Shown piece by piece: positions 30,837-38,915 of a stretch of DNA of 64,000 nucleotides. Position numbers and translations under genes: made by a program. Every line of letters begins with the position of its first letter. Position 1 is the first letter of the stretch. This DNA is from Pseudoselenomonas ruminantium. GTDB taxonomy: Bacteria > Bacillota > Negativicutes > Selenomonadales > Selenomonadaceae. Under the pieces are notes generated by a model. The model had not been told where the DNA came from and searched no databases. It was given only the letters and a program-made list of their open reading frames with translations. The stretch covers positions 37,783 to 101,782 of the forward strand of contig NZ_FNJQ01000006.1 of assembly GCF_900104055.1 (NCBI RefSeq), given 5' to 3'.

Positions 30837-32360
30837 ATGGTTAATGTATATTCACTGGTCGAACAATTTTATGAGGATAACAGCGCTGCCCAGCAGATTG
30901 TCCCGCAGGGGACAGTGGAAGCTTATTTGCGGCGCAATGCCTGGCATGGGGCAGAGGATGAGGATCTGAAGCGCATTTGGAGCGCGATTTCCCTGCTTAT
31001 TGAATATGTGGACCAGCTGGATTTGTACTCACTGGGCTCGCTGACGGTCTATGACTATCAGGAAATCATCTATCGCTACGCCAGTGCGCAGCCGGACTTT
31101 ATGCTGGCGGAGGCGGATGTGAATCGGTTCTTCGCCATGGCGGATAAGTTCTATGCCTATCTGCAGCGCACGCAGAAGACGGAGGACTATCGCCCGGGGC
31201 TTACGGCAGCCAAGGAGTCCCTCTATGAGGGGGGCTATTTCTTTCTGCCCGACCGCCGGGACGGGGATGAATTCTACAGCTCGCTGGAGCATATGGAGGA
31301 AGTGCCCGCTGAAACCATGCAGCGTCTGAACAAGATGCTGGATTCCCTGCTGCATAAAGTGGACGATTATTACAAGCAGCCGCCCTTTCGCCGGGACATG
31401 GACCGGGCTGTGGTCATGTATGCCGGCCCGGATTACGATGGCAACGACGGACAGACGCCGGATGAACGGCATAATTTCTGGTTCGGCTTTTGGGATTTTT
31501 TCCTGTTTGACTATCATCTGATTGGTTCCGATGCGATTCCGCTGCGTTATTACTATGAACATGAGCGGGAAAAGCTCTCGACTTCGGAGCAGGATATCCT
31601 GCGGGACTTATTGCGCTCGAAATTCACGGTGTTCCGCATCGAGTCGGTGACGGAAGATTTTGTGGGCTGCCGGGATTTCTTCACGGGGGAGAGCTTTGAG
31701 CTGCCGGTGCCGGAGCTGGCTCTGGGCAATTACAATTCCTGCCTGCTCTATGGGCATATCCATTCGCATGGAGTGATGCTTTTAAACTACATTACGTCCC
31801 TGCAGGCCAGCCCCAAATTGCAAAAGCGGATGCGGGATGTGATCCTGCGGCAGTTTGACCTGTTCAAGTGTCAGGCCCCACAGGCGGAACTCAAGGATTT
31901 CTTTGCCCGTCATGCCGGTGTCGTGCGGCATACGTTGCAGATATTGGTCAGCTATGCCCAGCTCAATGTGCTCAAAAGCTGCAAGATCACGCCGTCGGTG
32001 GAGGATAATCCAGAGGTGACAACGCAGTTTGCGGCCGATATCGATATGCTCAAACGCGTGGCGAAGCATGTAGGCTTCAGCCATTTTGAAATCAAGCTGC
32101 TGCTCAAATTCTTTATGGACTATGTGACGGTGGCAGCTATCGAGAAGACCGATGATATCATGATTACGGCGCTGATCCTGCAGTTTGCTCAGTTAAATGG
32201 GGTACAGCTGGCCAATCAGACGGAAATCTATGAGCTGTTGGGCATTGACAGTGCCCGGGTGAAGGCGAACATGCAGAAGATTTGCGAGGTTTTGGACTGC
32301 GAACTCTTCGATCCCCGCTATCTGACGGAGGAAGCCTTTATCAAGAGTCTTTATTATTGA
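30837..32360 (+). CDS. Uncharacterised cytoplasmic protein, 507 residues
   Basis: I do not recognise the family. No signal peptide or membrane segment is visible. The protein is rich in aromatic and acidic residues (NFWFGFWDFFLFDYHLIGSD near the middle), and the last third looks helical (LLKFFMDYVTVAAIEKTDDIMITALILQFAQL). AGAGG is 10 bases before ATG 30837. It has its own promoter at 30767. A small membrane protein follows after 19 bases, and then the cobalamin genes with short gaps, so it may head that transcript. Function cannot be inferred from this. Confidence 0.7.
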   Translation: MVNVYSLVEQFYEDNSAAQQIVPQGTVEAYLRRNAWHGAEDEDLKRIWSAISLLIEYVDQLDLYSLGSLTVYDYQEIIYRYASAQPDFMLAEADVNRFFAMADKFYAYLQRTQKTEDYRPGLTAAKESLYEGGYFFLPDRRDGDEFYSSLEHMEEVPAETMQRLNKMLDSLLHKVDDYYKQPPFRRDMDRAVVMYAGPDYDGNDGQTPDERHNFWFGFWDFFLFDYHLIGSDAIPLRYYYEHEREKLSTSEQDILRDLLRSKFTVFRIESVTEDFVGCRDFFTGESFELPVPELALGNYNSCLLYGHIHSHGVMLLNYITSLQASPKLQKRMRDVILRQFDLFKCQAPQAELKDFFARHAGVVRHTLQILVSYAQLNVLKSCKITPSVEDNPEVTTQFAADIDMLKRVAKHVGFSHFEIKLLLKFFMDYVTVAAIEKTDDIMITALILQFAQLNGVQLANQTEIYELLGIDSARVKANMQKICEVLDCELFDPRYLTEEAFIKSLYY

Positions 32361-32379
32361 AGAAAACGAGGTGAGAGCC

Positions 32380-32709
32380 ATGGAACAGGAAGAGAGCAAA
32401 GTACGCGTCATGTCTCCGGACGAGCGCAATGCCTATGACGGCATAACCATTGAAGAAGGCGGCGGGCAGGAGTCCCGCTCCCGGCAGGAGCAATATGGCC
32501 GGGATTTCGGCCGGGGATTCCAGCTGCATACTTTCGGCTGGAAGGACCTGCTGTTCGGGCAGAAGAATATGCTGCAGCGGGTGTTGATGCTGGCCGGGAT
32601 TGCGGCGGTGCTGGCGTTCCTGTTCTTCGTGGCACTGCCTGTGATTATCGTGCTGCTGGGTGTGGGTGTGGCTGTCTGGCTCGTACTGCAGCTGTTCTTT
32701 GGAAGATAA
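32380..32709 (+). CDS. Small membrane protein, unknown function
   Basis: 109 residues. A charged, Gln/Glu/Arg-rich N-terminal part (about 60 residues) is followed by two adjacent hydrophobic stretches, VLMLAGIAAVLAFLFFVALP and VIIVLLGVGVAVWLVLQLFF, so it probably forms a hairpin in the inner membrane. GAGGTGAG lies 5 bases before ATG 32380. It stands between the unknown 507-residue protein and cbiT, with 15 bases to cbiT. No family recognised. Confidence 0.65.
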   Translation: MEQEESKVRVMSPDERNAYDGITIEEGGGQESRSRQEQYGRDFGRGFQLHTFGWKDLLFGQKNMLQRVLMLAGIAAVLAFLFFVALPVIIVLLGVGVAVWLVLQLFFGR

Positions 32710-32724
32710 GAGGAGGAGATTGCG

Positions 32725-33303
32725 ATGGATTTTCTTGGTATTGCCGATGAGGAGTTTATCCGCCAGGATGTGCCGATGACCAAGCAGGAAATCCGGATTC
32801 TGAGTCTGGTCAAGGCGCAGATTGCGCCGGATGCCGTGGTTTATGATATCGGTGCGGGCACCGGTTCCATTTCCATCGAGGCGGCAAGGCTGGCACCGCA
32901 GGGTGAGGTCTATGCCATCGAACGGGAAACGGCCGGCATCAATCTGATCCGGGCTAATGCTGCTAATTTTGCCGTGAGCAATGTGCGCGTGATTCAGGCA
33001 GAGGCCCCGGATGGTATCGCCGACCTGCCGGAGGCGGATGCCATCCTGATCGGTGGCAGCGGCAGCCGTCTGCCGGAGATTTTGGAGGCAGTGACGCCGA
33101 AGCTCAAGGCCAAGGGGCGGCTTGTGCTCAACTGCATTACGGTGCAGACGCTCATGCAGTGCATTGAATACATGCGGACGCATTCTGATACATATATCTA
33201 TGAAGCGATTCAGGTGCAGGTAACGCGCTTGCAGCAGGTGGGAACCTATGATATGGCCAAGGCCAACAATCCCATCTATATCGTGACCTGCTGGAAGAAA
33301 TAA
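32725..33303 (+). CDS. cbiT: Cobalt-precorrin-6B C15-methyltransferase (decarboxylating)
   Basis: 192 residues, class I SAM-dependent methyltransferase. DVPMTKQEIRILSLVKAQI is the CbiT N-terminus; VYDIGAGTGSISIEAARL is the SAM motif I; ILIGGSGSRLPEIL is characteristic. In anaerobic B12 synthesis it methylates C15 and decarboxylates the C12 acetate. The C5/C15 enzyme of other organisms is a CbiE-CbiT fusion (CobL); here only the CbiT half is present, and no cbiE is seen in the window. Short gaps link it to cbiF. Confidence 0.92.
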   Translation: MDFLGIADEEFIRQDVPMTKQEIRILSLVKAQIAPDAVVYDIGAGTGSISIEAARLAPQGEVYAIERETAGINLIRANAANFAVSNVRVIQAEAPDGIADLPEADAILIGGSGSRLPEILEAVTPKLKAKGRLVLNCITVQTLMQCIEYMRTHSDTYIYEAIQVQVTRLQQVGTYDMAKANNPIYIVTCWKK

Positions 33304-33322
33304 GAGGAGAGGGATTATTAGG

Positions 33323-34078
33323 ATGGTACATATTGTGGGAGCAGGCCCCGGCGATCCGGAGCTCATTACGGTTAAAGGTGCGAAATACTTAAAGGAAGCG
33401 GATGTCGTAATCTATGCGGGTTCTCTGGTGAACCCGAAACTGTTGGATTATTGCCGCGAGGATGCGCAGATCCATAACTCCGCTTCGATGACATTGGATG
33501 AAGTGGTGGCTGTGATTGAAGCGGCGGAAAAGGAAGGCAAGATGACGGTACGCCTGCATACAGGCGATCCTTCGGTCTATGGTGCCATTCAGGAGCAGAT
33601 GGATGCGTTCCGCAAGAAAGATATCGCCTTCGATATCGTGCCGGGGGTAAGCTCCTGCTTTGCCACGGCAGCGGCCCTGCAACAGGAATACACCCTGCCG
33701 GGCATCAGCCAGACGGTCATCATCACGCGCAACGAAGGACGTACGCCGGTGCCGGAAGCGGAAAAGCTTCGCAGCCTGGCCCAGCATCAGTCCACCATGT
33801 GCATCTACCTGTCCATCACCATGCTGGACAAGGTCGTGGAAGAGCTCATGGCAGGCGGCTACCCGGCTGATACGCCGATTGCCATCGTGCAGCGGGCTTC
33901 CTGGCCGGAACAGAAGATCGTGCGGGGCACACTGCAGACCATCGTCAAGGATATCGAGGGTAAGGACATCGACCGCACGGCCATGATCGTGGTCAGCCAT
34001 TGCCTCGGGGCCGATTATGATCTGTCCCGCCTCTATGCGCCGGAGTTTTCACATATGTTCCGAAAGGCTGTGAAGTAA
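33323..34078 (+). CDS. cbiF: Cobalt-precorrin-4 C11-methyltransferase
   Basis: 251 residues of the tetrapyrrole methylase fold. VHIVGAGPGDPELITVKGAKYL is the N-terminal signature, YAGSLVNPKLL and LHTGDPSVYGAIQEQMD follow, and PGVSSCFATAAALQQEYTLPG is typical of CbiF/CobM. It transfers a methyl from SAM to C11. The ATG at 33323 follows a GAGGAGAGGG stretch. The last base pair overlaps the start of cbiG (TAATG). Confidence 0.94.
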   Translation: MVHIVGAGPGDPELITVKGAKYLKEADVVIYAGSLVNPKLLDYCREDAQIHNSASMTLDEVVAVIEAAEKEGKMTVRLHTGDPSVYGAIQEQMDAFRKKDIAFDIVPGVSSCFATAAALQQEYTLPGISQTVIITRNEGRTPVPEAEKLRSLAQHQSTMCIYLSITMLDKVVEELMAGGYPADTPIAIVQRASWPEQKIVRGTLQTIVKDIEGKDIDRTAMIVVSHCLGADYDLSRLYAPEFSHMFRKAVK

Positions 34079-35190
34079 TGCGATTAGCTTGTATGGCACT
34101 GACGGAGCAGGGATTGCAGCTTGCTCAGACCATCCGGCAGTGTCTGGACCAATATGTGGATATCTATGTCAGCGAAAAACTGGCACCGGATGATGCCAGC
34201 AGGAAAAGGCTGCAGGTACATACCTTCCATAAGCTCAGTGAGGCGGTGGAGAGCAATTTCTTTGCCTATGAAGGCCTGATTTTCGTCATGGCCACGGGAA
34301 TCGTGGTGCGCACTTTGGCTCCTTTGCTGCAGGACAAACTGACAGATCCGGCTGTCGTGGTATTTGACGAACAGGGGCGGCACGGCATCAGCCTGCTGTC
34401 CGGTCATGTGGGTGGCGCCAATGAGCTGACTAGTCAGCTTTGTCAGGCCATTGGTGCCGCTCCGGTAATTACCACGGCTACGGATGCCAATGAGCTGTTG
34501 GCACCGGATGTGCTGGCCACGCGGCTCGGTTTGCGCCCCTGGCCCAAAGTGCGGATCAAGACCTTGAATGCCGGGCTTTTGGCCGGCAAGAAAATCCATT
34601 GGCGCATTGACCAGACACTGCCGCATAGTGTGTTTTACCGGCGCAAATTGGAGCAGCTTGGCCAGTCGGTGGATTTATGTGTGACCAGTCAGTTGCTGGC
34701 GTTTCTCCCGGAGGAACGGGATCAGCTGGAGGCGGTTATCATGGCGGAACGGCAGCTGCCGGAGCTCGCGGCCTTGCCGCCGAACGTCCTCTGCCTGACG
34801 CCGCGCCGCCTGATTGCCGGTGTGGGCTGCCGCAGGGGAACGCCGGCGGCTATGGTCATGTCGGCACTGGATATGGCCTGCCGCATGATTGGCCGGGATC
34901 GTTCCTTCATCGATGCGCTGGCCAGTACCATTGTGAAGAAACATGAGGCGGGCATCCTCTATGCCGGGGACAGCCTGGTGCGCCCGGTGAAATTCTATGA
35001 GAATGATGAGATGGCCCGGATGATTGCAGCGCATCAGCTCGAAGAGTCCGAATTTGTCAAAGAACATATTGGCATTGGCAATGTATGTGAGGCAGCGGCC
35101 TACTGCGCTGTGGGCGAGCGCGGCGGCAGACTGGCCCTGCGGAAAACGAATTTTGAAAAGGTAACGGTGGCATTACTATGGGAAAAATAA
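34078..35190 (+). CDS. cbiG: Cobalt-precorrin-5A hydrolase
   Basis: 370 residues. An N-terminal region with FAYEGLIFVMATGIVVRTLAPLLQDKLTDPAVVVFDEQG and HGISLLSGHVGGANELT is diagnostic of CbiG, and the C-terminal domain begins RLIAGVGCRRGTP. The enzyme opens the delta-lactone and releases acetaldehyde during ring contraction in the anaerobic route. The start shares a base with cbiF and the end overlaps cbiH by 13 bases. Confidence 0.93.
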   Translation: MRLACMALTEQGLQLAQTIRQCLDQYVDIYVSEKLAPDDASRKRLQVHTFHKLSEAVESNFFAYEGLIFVMATGIVVRTLAPLLQDKLTDPAVVVFDEQGRHGISLLSGHVGGANELTSQLCQAIGAAPVITTATDANELLAPDVLATRLGLRPWPKVRIKTLNAGLLAGKKIHWRIDQTLPHSVFYRRKLEQLGQSVDLCVTSQLLAFLPEERDQLEAVIMAERQLPELAALPPNVLCLTPRRLIAGVGCRRGTPAAMVMSALDMACRMIGRDRSFIDALASTIVKKHEAGILYAGDSLVRPVKFYENDEMARMIAAHQLEESEFVKEHIGIGNVCEAAAYCAVGERGGRLALRKTNFEKVTVALLWEK

Positions 35191-35933
35191 CAGTTGTAGG
35201 CATTGGCCCGGGGAGTCTCTTGGACATGACGCCCCGGGCGCGGCAGGCGATTGAATCTGCTGAAGTGATTGCCGGTTATAATACTTATATCAAATTGATT
35301 GAAGAACTCTTGGGTGACCGCAAGGTGATTGGCACGGCCATGATGCAGGAGATTGACCGCTGCAGGATGGCGGTGGCCGAAGCTGCTGATGGCCATGATA
35401 CGGTCGTGGTTTCCAGCGGTGACGCGGGTGTCTATGGCATGGCCGGTCTGGTGCTGGAACTCGTGTTGCAGCAGCCGGAAGAGAGCCGGCCTGAATTTGG
35501 CGGTGTGATTGCCGGCATTTCGGCGGTCAATGCGGCTGCATCGGTGCTCGGTGCGCCGCTGATGCATGACTTTGCCGTGATCAGCCTGTCGGATCTTTTG
35601 ACGCCCTGGGAAACCATTGAGAAGCGCATCGAAATGGCAGCGCAGGGGGATTTTGTCACGGCGCTCTACAATCCCAAGAGCAAGAAGCGCGTCGAGAATA
35701 TCGAGCGCGTGCGGGAAATCATGCTCAAACATCGTAAGGCCGACACGCCTGTAGGTATCGTGACGGCTGCCAGCCGCGATGGTGAAGGCAAGATTATCTC
35801 CACACTGGAAGATTTTACCAACGAGGAAATCAATATGTTCTCGCTGGTCATCATTGGCAACTCCATGACCTATGTCAAGGACGGCTATATGATTACGCCG
35901 CGTGGTTATGGCAACAAGGAGCCGGGCTTATGA
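35178..35933 (+). CDS. cbiH: Precorrin-3B / cobalt-factor III C17-methyltransferase
   Basis: 251 residues, tetrapyrrole methylase fold. ITVVGIGPGSLLDMTPRARQAIESAEVIAGYNTYI, VVVSSGDAGVYGMAGLVLEL and LYNPKSKKRVENIERVREIMLKHR identify CbiH/CobJ, which methylates C17 with ring contraction. It overlaps cbiG by 13 bases and cbiJ by four, so translation is coupled. Confidence 0.94.
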   Translation: MGKITVVGIGPGSLLDMTPRARQAIESAEVIAGYNTYIKLIEELLGDRKVIGTAMMQEIDRCRMAVAEAADGHDTVVVSSGDAGVYGMAGLVLELVLQQPEESRPEFGGVIAGISAVNAAASVLGAPLMHDFAVISLSDLLTPWETIEKRIEMAAQGDFVTALYNPKSKKRVENIERVREIMLKHRKADTPVGIVTAASRDGEGKIISTLEDFTNEEINMFSLVIIGNSMTYVKDGYMITPRGYGNKEPGL

Positions 35934-36703
35934 TTTTCGTCGTGGCAGGCACCCAGGACGGCCGGGAAATCGTCAAGATGCTGTTGGAAAAAGGCTATGA
36001 TGTGGCGGCCTCGGTGGTGAGCCGCTATGGCGGAGAACTGCTCTCCTATGCCTGCGGGCAGGAATGCCTGATCAACGATAAGCCGCTGGATGAGGCGGCC
36101 TTGCAGGAATATATGCAGGAGCATGATATCCGCTTGCTGGTGGATGCCAGTCATCCCTATGCGGCCAATGTCAGCATGAATGCCATCAAAGCTTGTGCGG
36201 CGCTGGGGATTCCCTATATCCGCTATGAGCGCGACCTGTCAGCACTGAACTATGACCGGATTACCATGGTGCATAGCTACGCTGAAGCGGCAGAGACGGC
36301 GGCAAAGCTGGGGCGGAAGATTTTTCTGACCACGGGCAGCCGCAATCTGGATAAGTTTGTCCATAGCCCTGCGCTGCAGGACTGTGAACTGACGGCCCGG
36401 GTGCTGCCTACAGCGGAGGTTATTGCCCTCTGCGAGGATTTAGGCTTGGATGCCGGGCATATCGTAGCCCTGCAGGGGCCGTTTTCTATGGAACTCAATG
36501 TGGAACTGTTCCGCAAGTATGGGGCGGAAGTCATCATCACCAAGAACAGCGGTGCCATCGGCGGTACGGATACGAAATTTGCCGCTGCGGCCAAGCTGGG
36601 CCTGCCCATTGTCGTGATTGACCGGCCCCAGCTGGAATATCCTCGTTTGGCCCATACCTATGCAGCAATCTTAAGCTGCGTAGGAAGTACGCTGCAGAAA
36701 TAA
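35930..36703 (+). CDS. cbiJ: Cobalt-precorrin-6A reductase
   Basis: 257 residues. FVVAGTQDGREIVKMLLEKG, LLVDASHPYAANVSMNAIKAC, IPYIRYERDLS, ITKNSGAIGGTDTKFAAAAKLGLPIVVIDRP are CbiJ/CobK features; the protein is an NAD(P)H-dependent reductase. The ATGA overlap joins it to cbiH. It is the last cobalamin gene here; the stop codon runs directly, in frame, into the remnant of a chemotaxis receptor, so the downstream part of the operon may have been lost by rearrangement. Confidence 0.92.
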   Translation: MIFVVAGTQDGREIVKMLLEKGYDVAASVVSRYGGELLSYACGQECLINDKPLDEAALQEYMQEHDIRLLVDASHPYAANVSMNAIKACAALGIPYIRYERDLSALNYDRITMVHSYAEAAETAAKLGRKIFLTTGSRNLDKFVHSPALQDCELTARVLPTAEVIALCEDLGLDAGHIVALQGPFSMELNVELFRKYGAEVIITKNSGAIGGTDTKFAAAAKLGLPIVVIDRPQLEYPRLAHTYAAILSCVGSTLQK

Positions 36704-37372
36704 TACTTAGAAAATAAGACCGTAGGGGATGCCGTAAACCAGATCCAGAATATTGCTCAGCAGGTCAATGCTTCGGCGGAGGTCGTGGGGATGCTGGGAA
36801 AACGTTCTTCGGAAATCGGCACCATTGTCGAGACTATTTCCAATATTGCGGACCAGACGAATCTTCTGGCCCTGAATGCGGCGATTGAAGCGGCCCAAGC
36901 GGGCGATGCCGGCCGAGGATTTGCCGTAGTAGCTGAGGAAGTTCGCAAGCTGGCAGAGCAGTCCGGTAATGCTGCTCAGAATATCACAGACCTGGTCAAG
37001 GCCATCCAGCAGGATACTGACAAGGCAGTAGATTCCATCAATGAAGGCAATGAAAGCGTCAACGAAGGGGCTGCTAGTGCGACTGCCGCCGGAGAGGCGT
37101 TTGGGATGATTGAGGAGCAGATCGACAAATTGAACAAGACCGTGGAAGATGCCATAGCGTCTATTGAAACATTGAATACGGTCACCCATGATATCGCGCA
37201 CAACATGGAATCCGTGATGGATGGCAGCCGCATTGCTACCGACGAGGCGCAGAACGTGTCGGCGGCAACCGAGCAGCAGGCCGCTACCATGCATGATATT
37301 TCCGATGCCAATAATAGGCTGGCCAAACTCGCGGAATCCTTGAGCGCCGAAGTGAAGAAATTCAAAGTATAG
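36704..37372 (+). pseudogene. 5'-truncated methyl-accepting chemotaxis protein
   Basis: The frame is open from the codon after the cbiJ stop to 37372, giving about 222 residues of a receptor signalling domain. It contains the methylation helices and the conserved hairpin tip [40 protein letters not shown]. The periplasmic sensor, both membrane helices and HAMP domain are missing. The only starts are internal (GTG 36785, ATG 36791) with no good ribosome site. Likely a remnant left by deletion or recombination at the cbiJ boundary. A soluble receptor-like fragment made from read-through is possible but less likely. Its own terminator is intact. Confidence 0.75.
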
Positions 37373-37376
37373 GCAG

Positions 37377-37411
37377 GAGACCTTCATCTGTAAAAGGATG
37401 GAGGTCTTTTT
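37377..37411 (+). terminator. Rho-independent terminator
   Basis: GACCTTCATC (37379-37388) pairs with GATGGAGGTC, followed by TTTTT. The final T residues overlap the -35 box of the next promoter. Confidence 0.8.
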
Positions 37412-37438
37412 GACACTGCCTGCTTTTTCTGTTATATT
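37410..37438 (+). promoter_or_regulatory. Promoter of the Rrf2 regulator gene
   Basis: TTGACA (37410-37415), 17 bases, TATATT (37433-37438), 48 bases before the start codon. Confidence 0.7.
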
Positions 37439-37486
37439 AAATGCACAAATCGTACGAATAGATGCGGATGTTTAGAAGGTGGCTTT

Positions 37487-37939
37487 ATGAAAATCTCAAC
37501 TAAGGGCCGATATAGCGTGACGGCACTTTATGAGCTGGCTCGTCACTATGGGGAAGGGCCGGTGTCTTTAAAGAGCGTAGCCCAAAGTCAGGGCCTGTCG
37601 GAAAATTATCTGGAGCAGCTCATGGTGCCCCTGCGGCGGGGCGGCCTGGTGCAGAGCACCCGTGGGGCACAGGGGGGGTACATGCTGGCCAAGAGCCCTG
37701 CAGAAATCACCATTGGGGCCATCATCACTACGGTGGAAGGGCCCATCGCTGTGGTGGATTGCCTTTTGGCTGAGGCCGGGGCTGCTGAGCAGAAATGTGC
37801 CAAGGCAAGTGCATGTGTGACCAGAGGCGTTTGGGGACAGGTGTGCGACAGCATCAGTCAGGTGCTGGAGAGCATTACCCTGCAGACCTTGCTGGACAAA
37901 GCCAAGGGCAAAGAGAATATGAGCTGTGCTGTCAGCTGA
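37487..37939 (+). CDS. Rrf2 family transcriptional regulator with cysteine cluster
   Basis: 150 residues. MKISTKGRYSVTALYELARH opens the winged helix, with LSENYLEQLMVPLRRGGLVQSTRGAQGGYMLA as recognition helix and wing. The C-terminal part has Cys at 92, 104, 110, 120 and 147. IscR binds a 2Fe-2S cluster with Cys92, Cys98 and Cys104; here the spacing is C-x11-C-x5-C, so an iron-sulfur or redox sensor is plausible. Relatives include IscR (Fe-S genes) and CymR (cysteine metabolism). No iscS/U genes follow and a terminator closes the gene, so it is monocistronic. It is a candidate regulator of the sulfur promoters at 13.4, 20.9 and 28.3 kb. Confidence 0.88.
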   Translation: MKISTKGRYSVTALYELARHYGEGPVSLKSVAQSQGLSENYLEQLMVPLRRGGLVQSTRGAQGGYMLAKSPAEITIGAIITTVEGPIAVVDCLLAEAGAAEQKCAKASACVTRGVWGQVCDSISQVLESITLQTLLDKAKGKENMSCAVS

Positions 37940-37943
37940 TGGA

Positions 37944-37970
37944 AAGCCCTCCCGCCGGGGAGGGTTGTTT
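37944..37970 (+). terminator. Rho-independent terminator
   Basis: GCCCTCCC and GGGGAGGGT around GCC, then TTGTTTG. Confidence 0.7.
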
Positions 37971-37988
37971 GTCGTGGGTAAAAAAAAT

Positions 37989-38017
37989 TTGTATTAAGCT
38001 ATATATTTATGTATAAT
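37989..38017 (+). promoter_or_regulatory. Promoter of the RodZ-like gene
   Basis: TTGTAT (37989-37994), 17 bases, TATAAT (38012-38017). Confidence 0.6.
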
Positions 38018-38070
38018 GATGATTAGCAGTGTTTTCAAGGCACTTTTTATATAAGGGAGGAATTTTCAGT

Positions 38071-38913
38071 ATGATAGGGGATATGTTACGTTCCGAACGG
38101 GAACGTCAGAATCTGACAATTCAGGACATCGCTAAGGGCACGAGCATCCGCGCCCTCTACATAGAAGCCATTGAAAATGGCGATTACGAGCAGCTTCCGG
38201 GGACGGTATATGCTAAGGGATTTATCCGTAACTACGCCAACTTCCTGAAGATCGATGCCGATGCAGTGGTGCATCAGTTCATGGAAGAAAACCATCCGGA
38301 AGAAGTCGCTGCGGCAGAAGAAGCAAAACAGCAGCTGGCTGAGGCCGAAGAGGCGAACCGGGAAGAAGTGAAGCAGAAGCTGGCGACGGGCAGCGAGTAT
38401 CGGGAGCATGTTTCTTCCTCGAGCAATCGTTCCAACAATCTGCTGATTGCACTGATCGTATTGCTGGTGGCCGGCGGAGCATATTATCTCTTTGCCATGG
38501 AAGACAGCAATGCGCCGAAGCAGCCAGCTAAGGCTGTGACACAGACGGCAAAAGCTCCGGCAAGTGCCAAGACTGAAACTGCAAAAGCTGAGGAGAAAAA
38601 GGAAGCTCAGCCCGTTAAGGTTGATGGCGTTGAACTGGTAGCCAAGTTTACGGATAAATGCTGGACACAGGTTGTAGCCGATGGCAAGACTGTTTACGAA
38701 GGCACGATGGAATCCGGCAAGACGGAAACCTGGAAGGGCAAGGAGAAAGTGGTTATCACCGCTGGCAACGCCGGTGCTGTGGAAATGAAGGTTAACGGCC
38801 AGGATATGGGCAAGGCTGGCAATGCCGGACAGGTTGTGGAAAAGACGTTCACGGCCGATAAAGCCGGTCAGCCTGCTGAGGCTGCAACTGCCGATAAGAA
38901 GGATAGCAAGTAA
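38071..38913 (+). CDS. rodZ: RodZ-like helix-turn-helix membrane protein
   Basis: 280 residues. An N-terminal HTH domain (MLRSERERQNLTIQDIAKGTSIRALYIEAIENGDYEQLPGTVYAKGFIRNYA pattern) lies in the cytoplasm, followed by a charged Ala/Glu-rich linker, a single membrane helix (NLLIALIVLLVAGGAYYLFA) and a periplasmic strand domain of DUF4115 type after a Lys/Ala-rich stretch. This matches RodZ, which ties MreB to the wall machinery and controls rod shape. GGGAGG lies 11 bases before ATG 38071; a longer frame from 38029 is rejected for lack of such a site. The radical SAM gene follows two bases after the stop. Confidence 0.88.
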   Translation: MIGDMLRSERERQNLTIQDIAKGTSIRALYIEAIENGDYEQLPGTVYAKGFIRNYANFLKIDADAVVHQFMEENHPEEVAAAEEAKQQLAEAEEANREEVKQKLATGSEYREHVSSSSNRSNNLLIALIVLLVAGGAYYLFAMEDSNAPKQPAKAVTQTAKAPASAKTETAKAEEKKEAQPVKVDGVELVAKFTDKCWTQVVADGKTVYEGTMESGKTETWKGKEKVVITAGNAGAVEMKVNGQDMGKAGNAGQVVEKTFTADKAGQPAEAATADKKDSK

Positions 38914-38915
38914 TA

